Origin: Maritalea mobilis
GTDB lineage: Bacteria > Pseudomonadota > Alphaproteobacteria > Rhodobacterales > Rhodobacteraceae
Assembly: GCF_019800885.1 (NCBI RefSeq)
Contig: NZ_JAHVKE010000001.1
Span: 868,001-932,000, forward strand
Reading direction: 5' to 3'
Length of the DNA stretch: 64,000 nt
The notes under the pieces were generated by a model. The model saw only the letters and a program-made list of their open reading frames with translations. It had not been told where the DNA came from and did not search any database. The position numbers and the translations under genes are program-made. Positions 26,051-34,774 of the stretch are shown here, piece by piece. Numbering within the stretch: position 1 is the first letter of the stretch; each line of letters opens with the position of its first letter.

Positions 26051-27475
26051 ATGGACTACACCGATCTCTATATCGACGGCGAATGGCGCAAGGGCGCAGA
26101 GCGGTTCGACGTGATCAATCCCGCCACCGAAGAAGTGCTGGCCTCGGTCGCCTCGGCCGATATCGCCGATGCGGATGCGGCCCTCGATGCGGCCGAACGC
26201 GCCATGGCGGACTGGGCCGCACGCAAACCCCGCGAACGTTCCGAGGTTTTGCGCCGCGCGTGGGAGTTGATGACCGAGCGGCTCGATCATTTCGCCCATC
26301 TCATCACGCTGGAAAACGGCAAAGCCGGCGCGGATGCCAAGGGCGAGGCAACCTATGCCGCCGAATTCTTCCGCTGGTTCGCGGAAGAGGCGGTGCGCGC
26401 CGATGGGATGATCACCCATGCCCCCGCCTCCGGCGCGCGCATCGTCGTGCAGCACAAGCCCGCCGGATTGGCCGTGCTGGTCACCCCGTGGAACTACCCC
26501 GCCGCGATGGGCACACGGAAAATCGCCCCGGCCTTGGCTGCAGGCTGCGGCGTCATCATCAAGCCAGCCTCGGAAACGCCGCTGACCATGCTGGCGCTCA
26601 TGCCGCTGCTGGAAGAGGCCGGCGTGCCCAAGGGCCTCGTCAACGTTCTGCCCTCGAAAAAGACCGGCGCGCTTGTCGATCACATGCTGCACGACCCACG
26701 GGTCCGCGTGGTCAGCTTCACCGGCTCGACCGGGGTGGGACGCAAACTGCTGAAATCCGCAGCCGATCAGGTGCTGAAACCGGCAATGGAGCTTGGCGGC
26801 AACGCGCCCGTACTGGTGCTCAAGGACGCCGACATGGACACCGCGATCGAGGGCACCATGCTGGCAAAGATGCGCAATCTGGGCGAGGCCTGCACCGCCG
26901 CGAACCGCATCTACGTTCATGAAGATCTGGCCGAGGCCTTCACCGCCAAGCTGTCCCAGCGCATGTCGGCGCTCAAGGTGGGCGATGGCACCGATCCCTC
27001 GGTCGATGTCGGCCCCTTGGTCAATGCTGATACGCGCGACAAGGTGGCCGAGTTCGTCTCGGATGCGCTGGCGAAAGGGGCCAAGCTGGAATGCGGCGGC
27101 ACGGTGTCGAACGGGCCGGGCTACTTCTACCCGCCGACCGTCATCTCGAACGTGCCAGAGACCGCCGATTGCGTCCAGGACGAGATCTTTGGCCCCGTCG
27201 CGGCGATTCAGACCTTTGCCGATGAAGAGGATGCGATCCGCCGCGCCAATAACACCGAATACGGGCTTGTCGCCTATGTCTTCAGCGACGACTTCAAACG
27301 CGCCATGCAGGTCTGCGAGAAACTGGACTATGGCATGGTTGGCCTGAACCGTGGGCTGGTCAGCGACCCGGCTGCACCTTTCGGGGGCACAAAGCAATCG
27401 GGCCTTGGGCGCGAAGGTGGCCATGAAGGCATGCTGGAGTTCATGGAGACCCAGTACATCTCGGCAGAATGGTGA
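26051..27475 (+). CDS. NAD(P)-dependent aldehyde dehydrogenase (succinate-semialdehyde dehydrogenase-like)
   Basis: A 474-residue aldehyde dehydrogenase. Landmarks are the cofactor-site sequence TPWNYPAAMGTRKIAPALAA, FTGSTGVGRKL, the general base Glu247 in MELGGNAP, and the catalytic Cys281 in GEACTAANR. Length is normal. It most resembles the succinate-semialdehyde/glycolaldehyde group. In this operon it may oxidise the aldehyde released when the thiamine-dependent complex cleaves its ketol substrate. ATG 26051 lies 17 bp after the lipoyl-protein stop; the gene interrupts the two E2-type genes. Confidence 0.93.
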   Translation: MDYTDLYIDGEWRKGAERFDVINPATEEVLASVASADIADADAALDAAERAMADWAARKPRERSEVLRRAWELMTERLDHFAHLITLENGKAGADAKGEATYAAEFFRWFAEEAVRADGMITHAPASGARIVVQHKPAGLAVLVTPWNYPAAMGTRKIAPALAAGCGVIIKPASETPLTMLALMPLLEEAGVPKGLVNVLPSKKTGALVDHMLHDPRVRVVSFTGSTGVGRKLLKSAADQVLKPAMELGGNAPVLVLKDADMDTAIEGTMLAKMRNLGEACTAANRIYVHEDLAEAFTAKLSQRMSALKVGDGTDPSVDVGPLVNADTRDKVAEFVSDALAKGAKLECGGTVSNGPGYFYPPTVISNVPETADCVQDEIFGPVAAIQTFADEEDAIRRANNTEYGLVAYVFSDDFKRAMQVCEKLDYGMVGLNRGLVSDPAAPFGGTKQSGLGREGGHEGMLEFMETQYISAEW

Positions 27476-27485
27476 GGCCGATCCC

Positions 27486-28361
27486 ATGAGCGATATCTCC
27501 GCCAGCCCATCGACCCGCAAGCTTGCCCTGCAAAAGGGTGTCGACCTCGAAGCGCATGCGCGCAAGCTCGGTCGCACGACCATCGGACCGGAGGACCTTG
27601 ACGGCGCGCCGGCCCCTTCAGTGTCCGGAGACACGTCCTATTGGGATGTCGATCACGCCCAATACGGACCCGTGACCGAAGAGCCGATGAGCCGCTTTGC
27701 GCAGGTGGCGGCGCGCAATCTCGCAGCGGCGCAAACGCTTATTCCGGCGGTGACCCATCACGACCGCGCCGATGTTTCGGCTATCGAGGATCTGCGCAGT
27801 GCGTGGAAAGCCGAGGCACGCGCACGGTCGGTGAAACTGACGGCTCTGGCTTTCCACGTTGCCGCTTTGGCGCGCACGCTTCGGGAATTTCCGAGGTTCA
27901 ACGCGTCTCTGTCGGCAGTTGGCGAAAGGCTGATCCTGAAGAACTACGTTCACATCGGCATCGCCGTGGACACGCCGCACGGCCTGATGGTCCCGGTGAT
28001 CCGCGATGCCGATCGCAAGGGTCTGTGGCAGATCTCGACCGAAATCGCAGATTTGGCCGCGCGTGCGCAATCGCGAAAGATCGGCCCGGACGAAATGGGC
28101 GGCGCATCGATGACGATATCGAACCTCGGCGGCATCGGGGGAACGGCCTTTACACCTATCGTCAATCCGCCCGAGGTGGCCATCCTCGGCATCACACGCA
28201 CCGAGACGGTGACGGTTTGGGAGGAAGATGGTCCGCGTCCTGTGCCAATGGTCCCCCTCGACCTGTCCTACGATCATCGCGTGATCAATGGCGCCGATGC
28301 AGCGAAATTCCTTTCGCGATACGCCGATTTCATCGCCGATCCGCGGTTGCTGCTGGTTTGA
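27486..28361 (+). CDS. Dihydrolipoamide acyltransferase (E2) catalytic subunit without lipoyl domain
   Basis: A 291-residue E2 protein. It begins directly with a subunit-binding domain (SPSTRKLALQKGVDLEAHA..., residues 7-40), followed by a complete catalytic domain with the active-site motif DHRVINGADAA (His264); an Asn in place of the second Asp also occurs in some pyruvate-dehydrogenase E2 enzymes. The segment TISNLGGIGGTAFTPIVNPP is also typical. There is no lipoyl domain at all. It must therefore take acyl groups from lipoyl domains on another protein, presumably the double-lipoyl protein encoded at 24726. No E3 gene is present nearby, so E3 is probably shared with central metabolism. Confidence 0.9.
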   Translation: MSDISASPSTRKLALQKGVDLEAHARKLGRTTIGPEDLDGAPAPSVSGDTSYWDVDHAQYGPVTEEPMSRFAQVAARNLAAAQTLIPAVTHHDRADVSAIEDLRSAWKAEARARSVKLTALAFHVAALARTLREFPRFNASLSAVGERLILKNYVHIGIAVDTPHGLMVPVIRDADRKGLWQISTEIADLAARAQSRKIGPDEMGGASMTISNLGGIGGTAFTPIVNPPEVAILGITRTETVTVWEEDGPRPVPMVPLDLSYDHRVINGADAAKFLSRYADFIADPRLLLV

Positions 28362-29049
28362 TCGAGAGCAATCCTTGAGTTGGAGGTCTCTCTGATTTCA
28401 AAGAAGAAGCGTACTTCGCACACTTTTTGGGCGAACGGGGGCAGGTCCTGAGGACATGTCTCGATCGGGCCAAACTAGGGGACGAACGCGTCGCGGGATA
28501 AAATGATGGTGCCACGGTTTTCTTTTGTGGATGGCGGCTTTACGCGATTTGATCATGCTTTATGGCTAGCGCAGCGAACGACCGCTCTTCTGCCCTCGCT
28601 CTCCCGATCAAGGCTCTGGCACCTTACGGCCCCTCTCGATGTCACCGCCGTGGCGCATTGCGGCCCAAAGCCGACCTTGGCCCAGGCGATCATCGCTACA
28701 GTGCAGCGTCTCCAAAGCAGACAGTGATCGTTTGGTTTGCTTTTCGGGGCACCAAGAGCTTCTGAGCGGTGTGAAGCGGACAGGTGAGCCTCCTCGATAA
28801 GATCGGCTAGGCGATGGCCGCGTTATGAGTCCCTGTTTGGCCGCATTCTGGCAACCATATCTTCAACAGGCACTCCTTACGTTTTCGTCCTTCAACAATC
28901 CGGGCGTTTTCCATACAAAAGAATGGCGGTTTATTTCGTGAGCTCTGCAACAGCCGAAATCACACCGGCTTGGTCCGACCACATTTTAAAGATCTGTATT
29001 TCAAGCGTTCTGCGATTCCCGATCACTCAATCCTTCGCCGACATTCAGA
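28362..29049. other. Long intergenic region, no confident gene
   Basis: About 690 bases between two convergent genes. Small frames (for example 28503-28727) have no recognisable domain or good ribosome site. AGCGAACGACCGCTC near 28570 resembles AGCAAACGACCGCTT near 30311, hinting at decayed repeated material. I see no terminator, RNA or promoter that I can support. Confidence 0.4.
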
Positions 29050-29955
29050 TCAGAAATGCCACTCTGCGCCGACGCGTAGGGTCCAGGCATTGAAGTTGGT
29101 CTGCCCTATGCCGTCATAAGCGATGCTTGCCTCGCCGCGCCAGCCAGCGCCTTGAGTGCTTCTCAAGCCAAATTCTACGCCGCCACGAACTCCGTCATCG
29201 CCCGTCGTCAAACCTGTGGATGCAATGTCCCAATCAAGCGAGGGAATGAAGAAGGCCGAGGCCTCGATCAGAGGAAAGGCATCCAACCACTCGATCTCTC
29301 CTGAAAGCGACATTCGCAAGAGGCTCAGATCATCACTCTCAATCGTGACTGAACCCGCTCCATCAGAAACTCTGTAAGACGCGATGCTCTCTTCAATATA
29401 AGCGAGATCCACCTGCGGCGAGAATTGCACCTCGCCGAGTTCATAAACACCATAATTGGAGGCTGCCGCCAGCACCCGCTCGGTGGAGAATGTGCCGCTC
29501 CAGATATTTCCGTCGTCATAAACATCGATCGATGCGTCATTTGTGGACTCTCCCCAGGCGAGCCGCCCGGTGAAGAAAAGGGTCTCGGAGAAGGCACCAG
29601 AGACATAGGGGCCGATCATCCAGCCACGGCCTTCGATATCGCTATACCTGTCAATATCCTCACTGGACCAATCCCCCTGAGCCATGACACCGATCGCGAG
29701 GTCCTCGTTGACCAGGTAATCTGCCCCGACATGGGCGATGGCAAATCGGCCGTTGCGTTCGGCAAGGTCACCGGTTCCATCCTCGTAAATCGAGAACCGC
29801 GCCGCCAACCAGCTGTGCCAGCGACGATCAGAACTGATCGATTGGACATTCATTGACAGGTCGCCAGCCGCCCCGCCGGTATCAGCCGCGACGCCACTTC
29901 GGAACCTCTTGAAATCAAGCATCAGGAAAAACCCCATCAAATTCCTTTGGACCAA
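29050..29955 (-). CDS. Autotransporter beta-barrel domain, probably N-terminally truncated
   Basis: A 301-residue protein made almost wholly of an autotransporter-type outer-membrane barrel: alternating aromatic/hydrophobic strands such as FAIAHVGADYLVNEDLAIGV, GWMIGPYVSGAFSETLFFTG and AWTLRVGAEWHF, ending in Phe as required for barrel insertion. No signal peptide or passenger domain is present in frame, although complete autotransporters have both. The upstream 550 bases lack a coding extension. It is therefore likely the surviving 3' end of a larger gene, or a gene whose 5' part was replaced. The start at 29955 is nominal (TTG); 29937 or later Met codons are alternatives. Confidence 0.7.
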   Translation of the reverse strand: MVQRNLMGFFLMLDFKRFRSGVAADTGGAAGDLSMNVQSISSDRRWHSWLAARFSIYEDGTGDLAERNGRFAIAHVGADYLVNEDLAIGVMAQGDWSSEDIDRYSDIEGRGWMIGPYVSGAFSETLFFTGRLAWGESTNDASIDVYDDGNIWSGTFSTERVLAAASNYGVYELGEVQFSPQVDLAYIEESIASYRVSDGAGSVTIESDDLSLLRMSLSGEIEWLDAFPLIEASAFFIPSLDWDIASTGLTTGDDGVRGGVEFGLRSTQGAGWRGEASIAYDGIGQTNFNAWTLRVGAEWHF

Positions 29956-30511
29956 GCCGGCACGGCACAGTCAGTGAACCATTGGGGAAACGAACAGTGT
30001 TTTTTACATTAACAGGCGTCGTAGTTGGACGCGCTGTCCTCCTATGCAGCTAACGAACAGCAGAACCGGCAATCCATCCCCTCGCCGCGCAAAGCCCTCG
30101 AAAGCCCTTTGCAACTCAATATTTTCGATCCCACTCGGGACGGCCTGTGGCCCGGCTGCCACAATGGCGCGGATGGACACTCTACACGAGCACGTTGCTG
30201 CAAGCCGTTCCTTAAACATGAAAAGGGTCGGACAAGCGCTGCAACCGTATCACGGCTAGCGCATACAGGGGTGTCTGGTTAATCCGCACTCAGGCATTTG
30301 AGAAAAAGCAGCAAACGACCGCTTTTCACCTTGAGCTTCAGGTGTACGCACCGGCGCTCACGGTCCAAATCTTTCGTTCTATTCACGCTCCGCAAATGGT
30401 GCCTTGATGTCCAAGGCTGACACAGAGCCCACACACCCAGCGTCCGATCCGTCGAGAAACGCTCTTCCTCGCGCCTCGACCGAGTTTCGACGGGCCAGCA
30501 TGCGCTCGGCT
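29956..30511. other. Intergenic region upstream of truncated autotransporter
   Basis: About 555 bases with no convincing gene. A 71-residue minus-strand frame (30004-30219) has no recognisable domain. A sequence resembling one at 28570 (GAACGACCGCT type) lies near 30311. It is probably eroded accessory DNA that once held the front of the autotransporter gene. Confidence 0.4.
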
Positions 30512-31123
30512 CTAGCTCCTTTGGTCGTAGCGACGCGCGAACGCGACGATAATCATCGCGAGGACCGCACCGAACGCGTTGAAGCAAAGGTCCAGAGCGG
30601 TATTGATGTAGCCGCCGACATTGGTGTCGGGAACCATGAGAACAGCCGAAAATTCGATCATCTCGTTGACCGCTCCCAACCCCATCGAGGCCAGGGCCGG
30701 ATAAATCAAGGCCGTCGCCGTTCCCCGAGTGTCGGGAAAGTGGCGGGTCAACAGGTGATGGAGCACCCACGCGGTGACGCCGAACCCGTAGCCATGCACG
30801 AGTTGATCGTATTTCAGAATGAACATGCGTTCATTGTCGACGATCGGAACCAGGTGCAGGTTGTAGAGGACCGAACCGGACACGGGCACACCGCCGCCGG
30901 CCATATGGGCCAGGCCCCAGATCGATAGGCCCCAAAGCATGGCCGTGGGATACTCGGCCTTGCGAAGCGACAACCCGACCAGAAGCATCAAGGCCACCAT
31001 GGTCGCGACGTAGACAATGAACTCGAAGTTGCCGGTGGACAGGAACCAGATGGTGAAGGCCGCCACGTAGGTGACTGTAAAGCCACCAACCATGATCTCG
31101 CTGAGCTTTGGTTTGGTATCCAT
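30512..31123 (-). CDS. DUF2238-like integral membrane protein
   Basis: A 203-residue membrane protein with five to six predicted segments. Conserved-looking polar motifs within the membrane region (WGLAHMAGGGVPV, KYDQLVHGYGFG and GLGAVNEMIEF) are typical of the DUF2238/YjdF-like family, whose function is unknown; the His/Asp/Glu residues within segments suggest a metal or quinone-binding site. ATG 31123 has only a weak ribosome site. It stands alone among accessory genes. Confidence 0.72.
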   Translation of the reverse strand: MDTKPKLSEIMVGGFTVTYVAAFTIWFLSTGNFEFIVYVATMVALMLLVGLSLRKAEYPTAMLWGLSIWGLAHMAGGGVPVSGSVLYNLHLVPIVDNERMFILKYDQLVHGYGFGVTAWVLHHLLTRHFPDTRGTATALIYPALASMGLGAVNEMIEFSAVLMVPDTNVGGYINTALDLCFNAFGAVLAMIIVAFARRYDQRS

Positions 31124-31466
31124 GGTAGAAACCTACATCGACCTCGGTCTGGAATCATAGCCAATCGATAGTAGCAGCGGCGAAGCCACATGCTGAGAGG
31201 GCAACCTTCGGGCATCCGTCATGGCACTTGGCGACGGACAGGAACGTCGTGTTTCAAAAGTGGCAATCCGCAACAGTCGTGGAAAAGCATGCCGCGACAA
31301 CATGGCCAAACCTCCTGAAAGCTGATGGCTGCCACCGCCGCCCGAAGCACAGGCTTACGCCTAGGAAGAGGTGTTCGGTCTGCATGCGTCGCTCGCACGG
31401 AAGGCCTTGGCGACGACCACAGCGACTCGCATCTCACCGCCTCTCTCGCACCCTGCCGACCACCGT
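31124..31466. other. Intergenic region, nothing recognised
   Basis: About 340 bases between a DUF2238-like gene and the ThrE-like gene, both on the minus strand. It must hold the promoter of the DUF2238-like gene near its left end. I see no gene, RNA structure or repeat that I can support. Confidence 0.4.
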
Positions 31467-32744
31467 TCAAGGAAACTCGCGCCGCGGGGCCAAGGACCAC
31501 ACGATGGTCAAACCCGCGCCGATCGCGCCGAGGGTGAAGACCACCTCCAGCCCGGCGCTGGCCGAGTCCACCAGCGCGGCCTGCGCCTCGGCCGCCGACA
31601 GGGTCGAGATCTCGAGCAGACCCGTGATACATTGCGCCGCTGCCCCGCCCGGCACCATCGGGATGCAACCTGCCACGGCCAAGGTCTGACCCGCATGGGG
31701 CACCTTCAGGAACCGCTCCCCTAGTATCTCGACCCACAGTGCCACCGCCACCGCTCCGACGAAAGATGCCGCCGTCAGCGACCAGCCGAACTCCAGCCCC
31801 GTCGTGCGCACCGCCAGCGCCAATGTCCCCGCCACCGCCGCCCAGACCAAGGTGCCGATCCCGAAGTTGAACATCAGGCCAAAGCCTGCCGCGGCCAGCC
31901 CGCCGAACACAGCCTGGTGCAGCAGCGAGGCCGGCGGCGCCAGCAGGCTGTCCAGCCCAGGCGCCACGATCATGCGGGCCACTCCCATGCCCACGGTGAT
32001 GAAGATCAGGATCATCGCCACTGTCACGAAGCGCGCGCTGCCAAGGGTCGGGAACCCCTCCATGATGTCGGTCTGCGCGTTCATCGACGGCACTCCCGGC
32101 ACCAGCAGCAACACGGCTGCCGTCATGGCGATGCCAAGCGTCTCGCTACCGGCCATGATGCTGCCCACCCCGGCAATGGCCGAGGCGAGGAAGGCCACGA
32201 TAGCGATCAGGACGAACACGTTGGTGCCGCGCGCGATCAGCGCCATGCGCACCCCTTGCGCGACCGTGCTCGCCACGAGGATCGGCGCGACCGAGATCCA
32301 GTCCGTGCCCAGCAAACGCCCGAACGCTGCGCAAGCCACCCCGGCTGCCACCGCAATGGCGAGTTTGCGATAGTGAGGCACCCGGCCCGTCAGACCCGCC
32401 AGCTCGGCCGAGACATCCTCGGGCGACATGCCGCCCCGCTCGGCCCGCGTGCAGAGGTCGCGCACCGCGTGGTTCAGGCGCATGTCGACGCGGTGATGCC
32501 CGATCGAGATCATGCGCGTGATGGTGTTGGCGCCGTGGGTGACCGTCATTGTGATCGAGGCATAGCCGATGCGGCTGTGCGAGGACTCCGCCCCCAGCCC
32601 CGCCGCGATCTTCTGCATCCCCGTCTTGACCACCGAGGATTTGGCCCCCGTCTCCATCAACAACCGCCCGACGGCCAGCGACGCCATCGCGATCTGTTCC
32701 AGGTGACGGTGACGGACGATGACGGGATCAGGGTACTCGGACAT
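31467..32744 (-). CDS. Threonine/serine exporter family protein (ThrE-like)
   Basis: A 425-residue protein combining an N-terminal cytoplasmic ThrE domain (residues 1-130, with GAKSSVVKTGMQKIAAGLGA and RIGYASITMTVTHGANTITR) and about ten membrane segments covering both ThrE halves. The diagnostic sequences PGVPSMNAQTDIMEG and IPMVPGGAAAQCITG, one in each half, are the proline-rich motifs of this exporter family. The Corynebacterium relative exports threonine and serine; substrate here is inferred. It is transcribed alone. Confidence 0.87.
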   Translation of the reverse strand: MSEYPDPVIVRHRHLEQIAMASLAVGRLLMETGAKSSVVKTGMQKIAAGLGAESSHSRIGYASITMTVTHGANTITRMISIGHHRVDMRLNHAVRDLCTRAERGGMSPEDVSAELAGLTGRVPHYRKLAIAVAAGVACAAFGRLLGTDWISVAPILVASTVAQGVRMALIARGTNVFVLIAIVAFLASAIAGVGSIMAGSETLGIAMTAAVLLLVPGVPSMNAQTDIMEGFPTLGSARFVTVAMILIFITVGMGVARMIVAPGLDSLLAPPASLLHQAVFGGLAAAGFGLMFNFGIGTLVWAAVAGTLALAVRTTGLEFGWSLTAASFVGAVAVALWVEILGERFLKVPHAGQTLAVAGCIPMVPGGAAAQCITGLLEISTLSAAEAQAALVDSASAGLEVVFTLGAIGAGLTIVWSLAPRREFP

Positions 32745-32918
32745 GAGCTAGCTGTGACGTCCTTTCGCCAGAGCCGCAAGACGATCAATGAGAGCGACAA
32801 CACGAGACCCTTTGGACCCGTCTCGCAACATTCGTACTGCGGAAACGGCTGGCACCGGATATTCACATCGAAACCTCTTCAGCTTTCGTCGCGAGGGCGC
32901 CAAGCGGCAGCGAAAGCG

Positions 32919-33036
32919 CTCGCCGACCTTCGCGTCGATCATGGGGTGGTACGCCAGCGCGTGAGGTATCTTTCTTTGATACAGGATCGTGCAGTGAGGA
33001 GCGGGCAATCGTGCCAAGATCAGCCCCTCTCCAACC
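32919..33036. repeat. Dispersed degenerate repeat, copy B
   Basis: Collinear with 7826-7943 over an identical length of 118 bp, sharing CTTCGCGTCGATCA, GTGAGGTATCTT, GAGCGGGCAATC and GATCAGCCCCTCTC blocks. On the minus strand it can be read as peptide (ARLPAPHC, KIPHALAYHPMIDAK) similar to the other copy, so it appears to derive from a coding sequence. Confidence 0.6.
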
Positions 33037-33137
33037 ACGGTCGAAATGTGTCAGGCCGCATTCGTCGCAGGCGTTAGCATAAGTCAGCACACTCAACCGC
33101 TGCGCGAGAAGGGGCCACATAGCTGATATATATTTAT

Positions 33138-33166
33138 ATTTTCAGAATCCCATCTATTCTGAAAAT
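33138..33166. promoter_or_regulatory. Perfect 11-bp inverted repeat upstream of the ABC importer operon
   Basis: ATTTTCAGAAT (33138-33148) and ATTCTGAAAAT (33156-33166) are perfect reverse complements around 7 bases. The element lies in an AT-rich tract 134 bp upstream of the binding-protein start, within the region where the promoter is expected. It is likely an operator for a dimeric regulator; no regulator gene is adjacent. A terminator is less likely because no gene ends here on either strand. Confidence 0.5.
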
Positions 33167-33299
33167 TTCTTTTCAAAACTAAATTTCGTCCAGACGGCAC
33201 GCTGGATAATAAATTGCATCTCTCAGATCGTAAGGGTGGGTCTCCGTTGCCCACGCCTGGATTGGGAGGTCCGGGCCGAAAAATCCATGGGAGGATTAT

Positions 33300-34643
33300 A
33301 TGTCTGACAAGAATCTCTCGCGTCGTGGCCTACTCAAGGCCGGCGCCGCTACCGGCGTCGCCCTGTCGCTGCCGACGATCTTCACCAGCAAGGCCTACGG
33401 CTTCACCAACGAGCCCGGCGCGTCCTCGGTGACGCTCGGTTTCAACGTGCCCCAAACCGGTGCCTATGCCGATGAAGGCGCGGACGAACTGCGTGCCTAC
33501 CAGCTGGCGGTCGAGCACCTGAACGGTGAGGGTGATGGCGGCATGCTCAACACCTTCTCCAGCCAGGTTCTGGACGGCACCGGCATTCTCGGCCGCCGCG
33601 TCGAGTACGTGACCGGCGATACGCAGACCTCGTCGGATGCGGCCCGCTCCTCGGCGCGTTCGATGATCGAACGCGACGGCGCGATCATGATCACCGGCGG
33701 CTCGTCCTCGGGAGTGGCCGTGGCCGTGCAGGCCCTCTGCCAAGAGGCGGGTGTGATCTTCATGGCCGGCCTGACGCACTCGAACGACACCACCGGCAAG
33801 GACCGCAAGGCCAACGGGTTCCGTCACTTCTTCAACTCCTACATGTCGGGCGCGGCGCTGGCGCCGGTGTTGGCCAATGCCTATGGCACAGACCGCAACG
33901 CCTATTACCTGACCGCGGACTACAACTGGGGCTATACGACCGAGCAGGCCATCCAGGAAGCGACAGAGGGCGTGGGCTGGAACACGGTCAACACCGTGCG
34001 CACCCCGCTGGGTGCAGGCGACTTCAGCTCGTACATCACTCCGGTACTCGGCTCGGGTGCCGACACGCTGGTGCTGGTGCACTACGGCGGCGACATGGTG
34101 AACTCGCTGACCAATGCGGTGCAGTTCGGCCTGCGCGAAGCCCAGGCCAATGGCCGCGACTTCCAGATCGTCGTGCCGCTCTTCTCGCGCCTGATGGCGC
34201 GCGGTGCAGGCGAGAATATCCGCGGCATCTTTGGCTCGACCAACTGGCACTGGTCGCTGCAGGACGAAGGCAGCCAGGCCTTCACCCGCTCCTTCGGCGA
34301 GAAATACGGCTTCCCGCCCAGCCAGGCAGCGCATACCTGCTACGTGCAGACGCTGCTGTATGCCGATGCGGTCAGCCGCGCGGGCACCTTCAACCCCTGC
34401 GGTGTCGTCGAGGCGCTCGAAGGGTTCGAGTTCGACGGCTTGGGCAATGGCCCGACGCTCTACCGCGCCGAGGATCACCAGTGCTTCAAGGACGTTCTGG
34501 TGGTGCGCGGCAAGGAGAACCCGGACAGCGAGTACGACCTTCTGGAAATCGTCGAGGTCACGCCGGTGGACCAGGTCACCTATGCCCCCGACCACCCACA
34601 GTTCTCGGGCGGCGAGCTGGGTACCTGCAACCCGGGCGCCTGA
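33300..34643 (+). CDS. ABC transporter substrate-binding protein (branched-chain amino acid/amide/urea type)
   Basis: A 447-residue periplasmic binding protein of the type I fold used by LivJ, urea and amide importers. The N-terminus SRRGLLKAGAATG is a Tat signal, with cleavage near SKAYG. The mature domain begins VTLGFNVPQTGAYADEGADE, the usual start of this family, and contains ITGGSSSGVAVAVQALCQ and YYLTADYNWGYT. ATG 33300 follows GGGAGGATTAT. It opens a five-gene importer operon. The ligand is unknown. Confidence 0.92.
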   Translation: MSDKNLSRRGLLKAGAATGVALSLPTIFTSKAYGFTNEPGASSVTLGFNVPQTGAYADEGADELRAYQLAVEHLNGEGDGGMLNTFSSQVLDGTGILGRRVEYVTGDTQTSSDAARSSARSMIERDGAIMITGGSSSGVAVAVQALCQEAGVIFMAGLTHSNDTTGKDRKANGFRHFFNSYMSGAALAPVLANAYGTDRNAYYLTADYNWGYTTEQAIQEATEGVGWNTVNTVRTPLGAGDFSSYITPVLGSGADTLVLVHYGGDMVNSLTNAVQFGLREAQANGRDFQIVVPLFSRLMARGAGENIRGIFGSTNWHWSLQDEGSQAFTRSFGEKYGFPPSQAAHTCYVQTLLYADAVSRAGTFNPCGVVEALEGFEFDGLGNGPTLYRAEDHQCFKDVLVVRGKENPDSEYDLLEIVEVTPVDQVTYAPDHPQFSGGELGTCNPGA

Positions 34644-34667
34644 CGCGGCCTGACGTGCCGATTGAAG

Positions 34668-34695
34668 ACCCGGGCGGGCGACGCACCGCCCGGGT
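34668..34695 (+). promoter_or_regulatory. Intercistronic hairpin between binding-protein and permease genes
   Basis: ACCCGGGCGG (34668-34677) pairs perfectly with CCGCCCGGGT (34686-34695) over 10 bp with an 8-base loop. It has no long T-tract. Position directly after the binding-protein gene suggests it protects that message and keeps permease expression lower. Confidence 0.55.
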
Positions 34696-34774
34696 TCCAT
34701 GACGTACCGCGCAAGACCGGCCACGCCCGGATGCGCGCGCACGACCCCCGTAGACACATCCACAAGGGCGCAAA

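Larger units (their letters stand above)
32745..33299. other. Intergenic region with repeat copy B and control sequences for the ABC operon
   Basis: About 555 bases between divergent genes. The left part contains a degenerate repeat (32919-33036) also found at 7826-7943. The right part (33120-33200) is very AT-rich, includes a perfect 11-bp inverted repeat and should hold the promoter of the ABC operon starting at 33300. A 96-residue minus-strand frame across the repeat is probably a relic. Confidence 0.5.

Noticed and set aside
28503-28765. Short plus-strand frames as genes
   Set aside because: No ribosome site of quality, no recognisable domain, and location in eroded sequence between convergent genes.
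33138-33166. The perfect inverted repeat considered as a terminator
   Set aside because: No gene ends nearby on either strand and the stem is AT-rich; an operator is the better reading.
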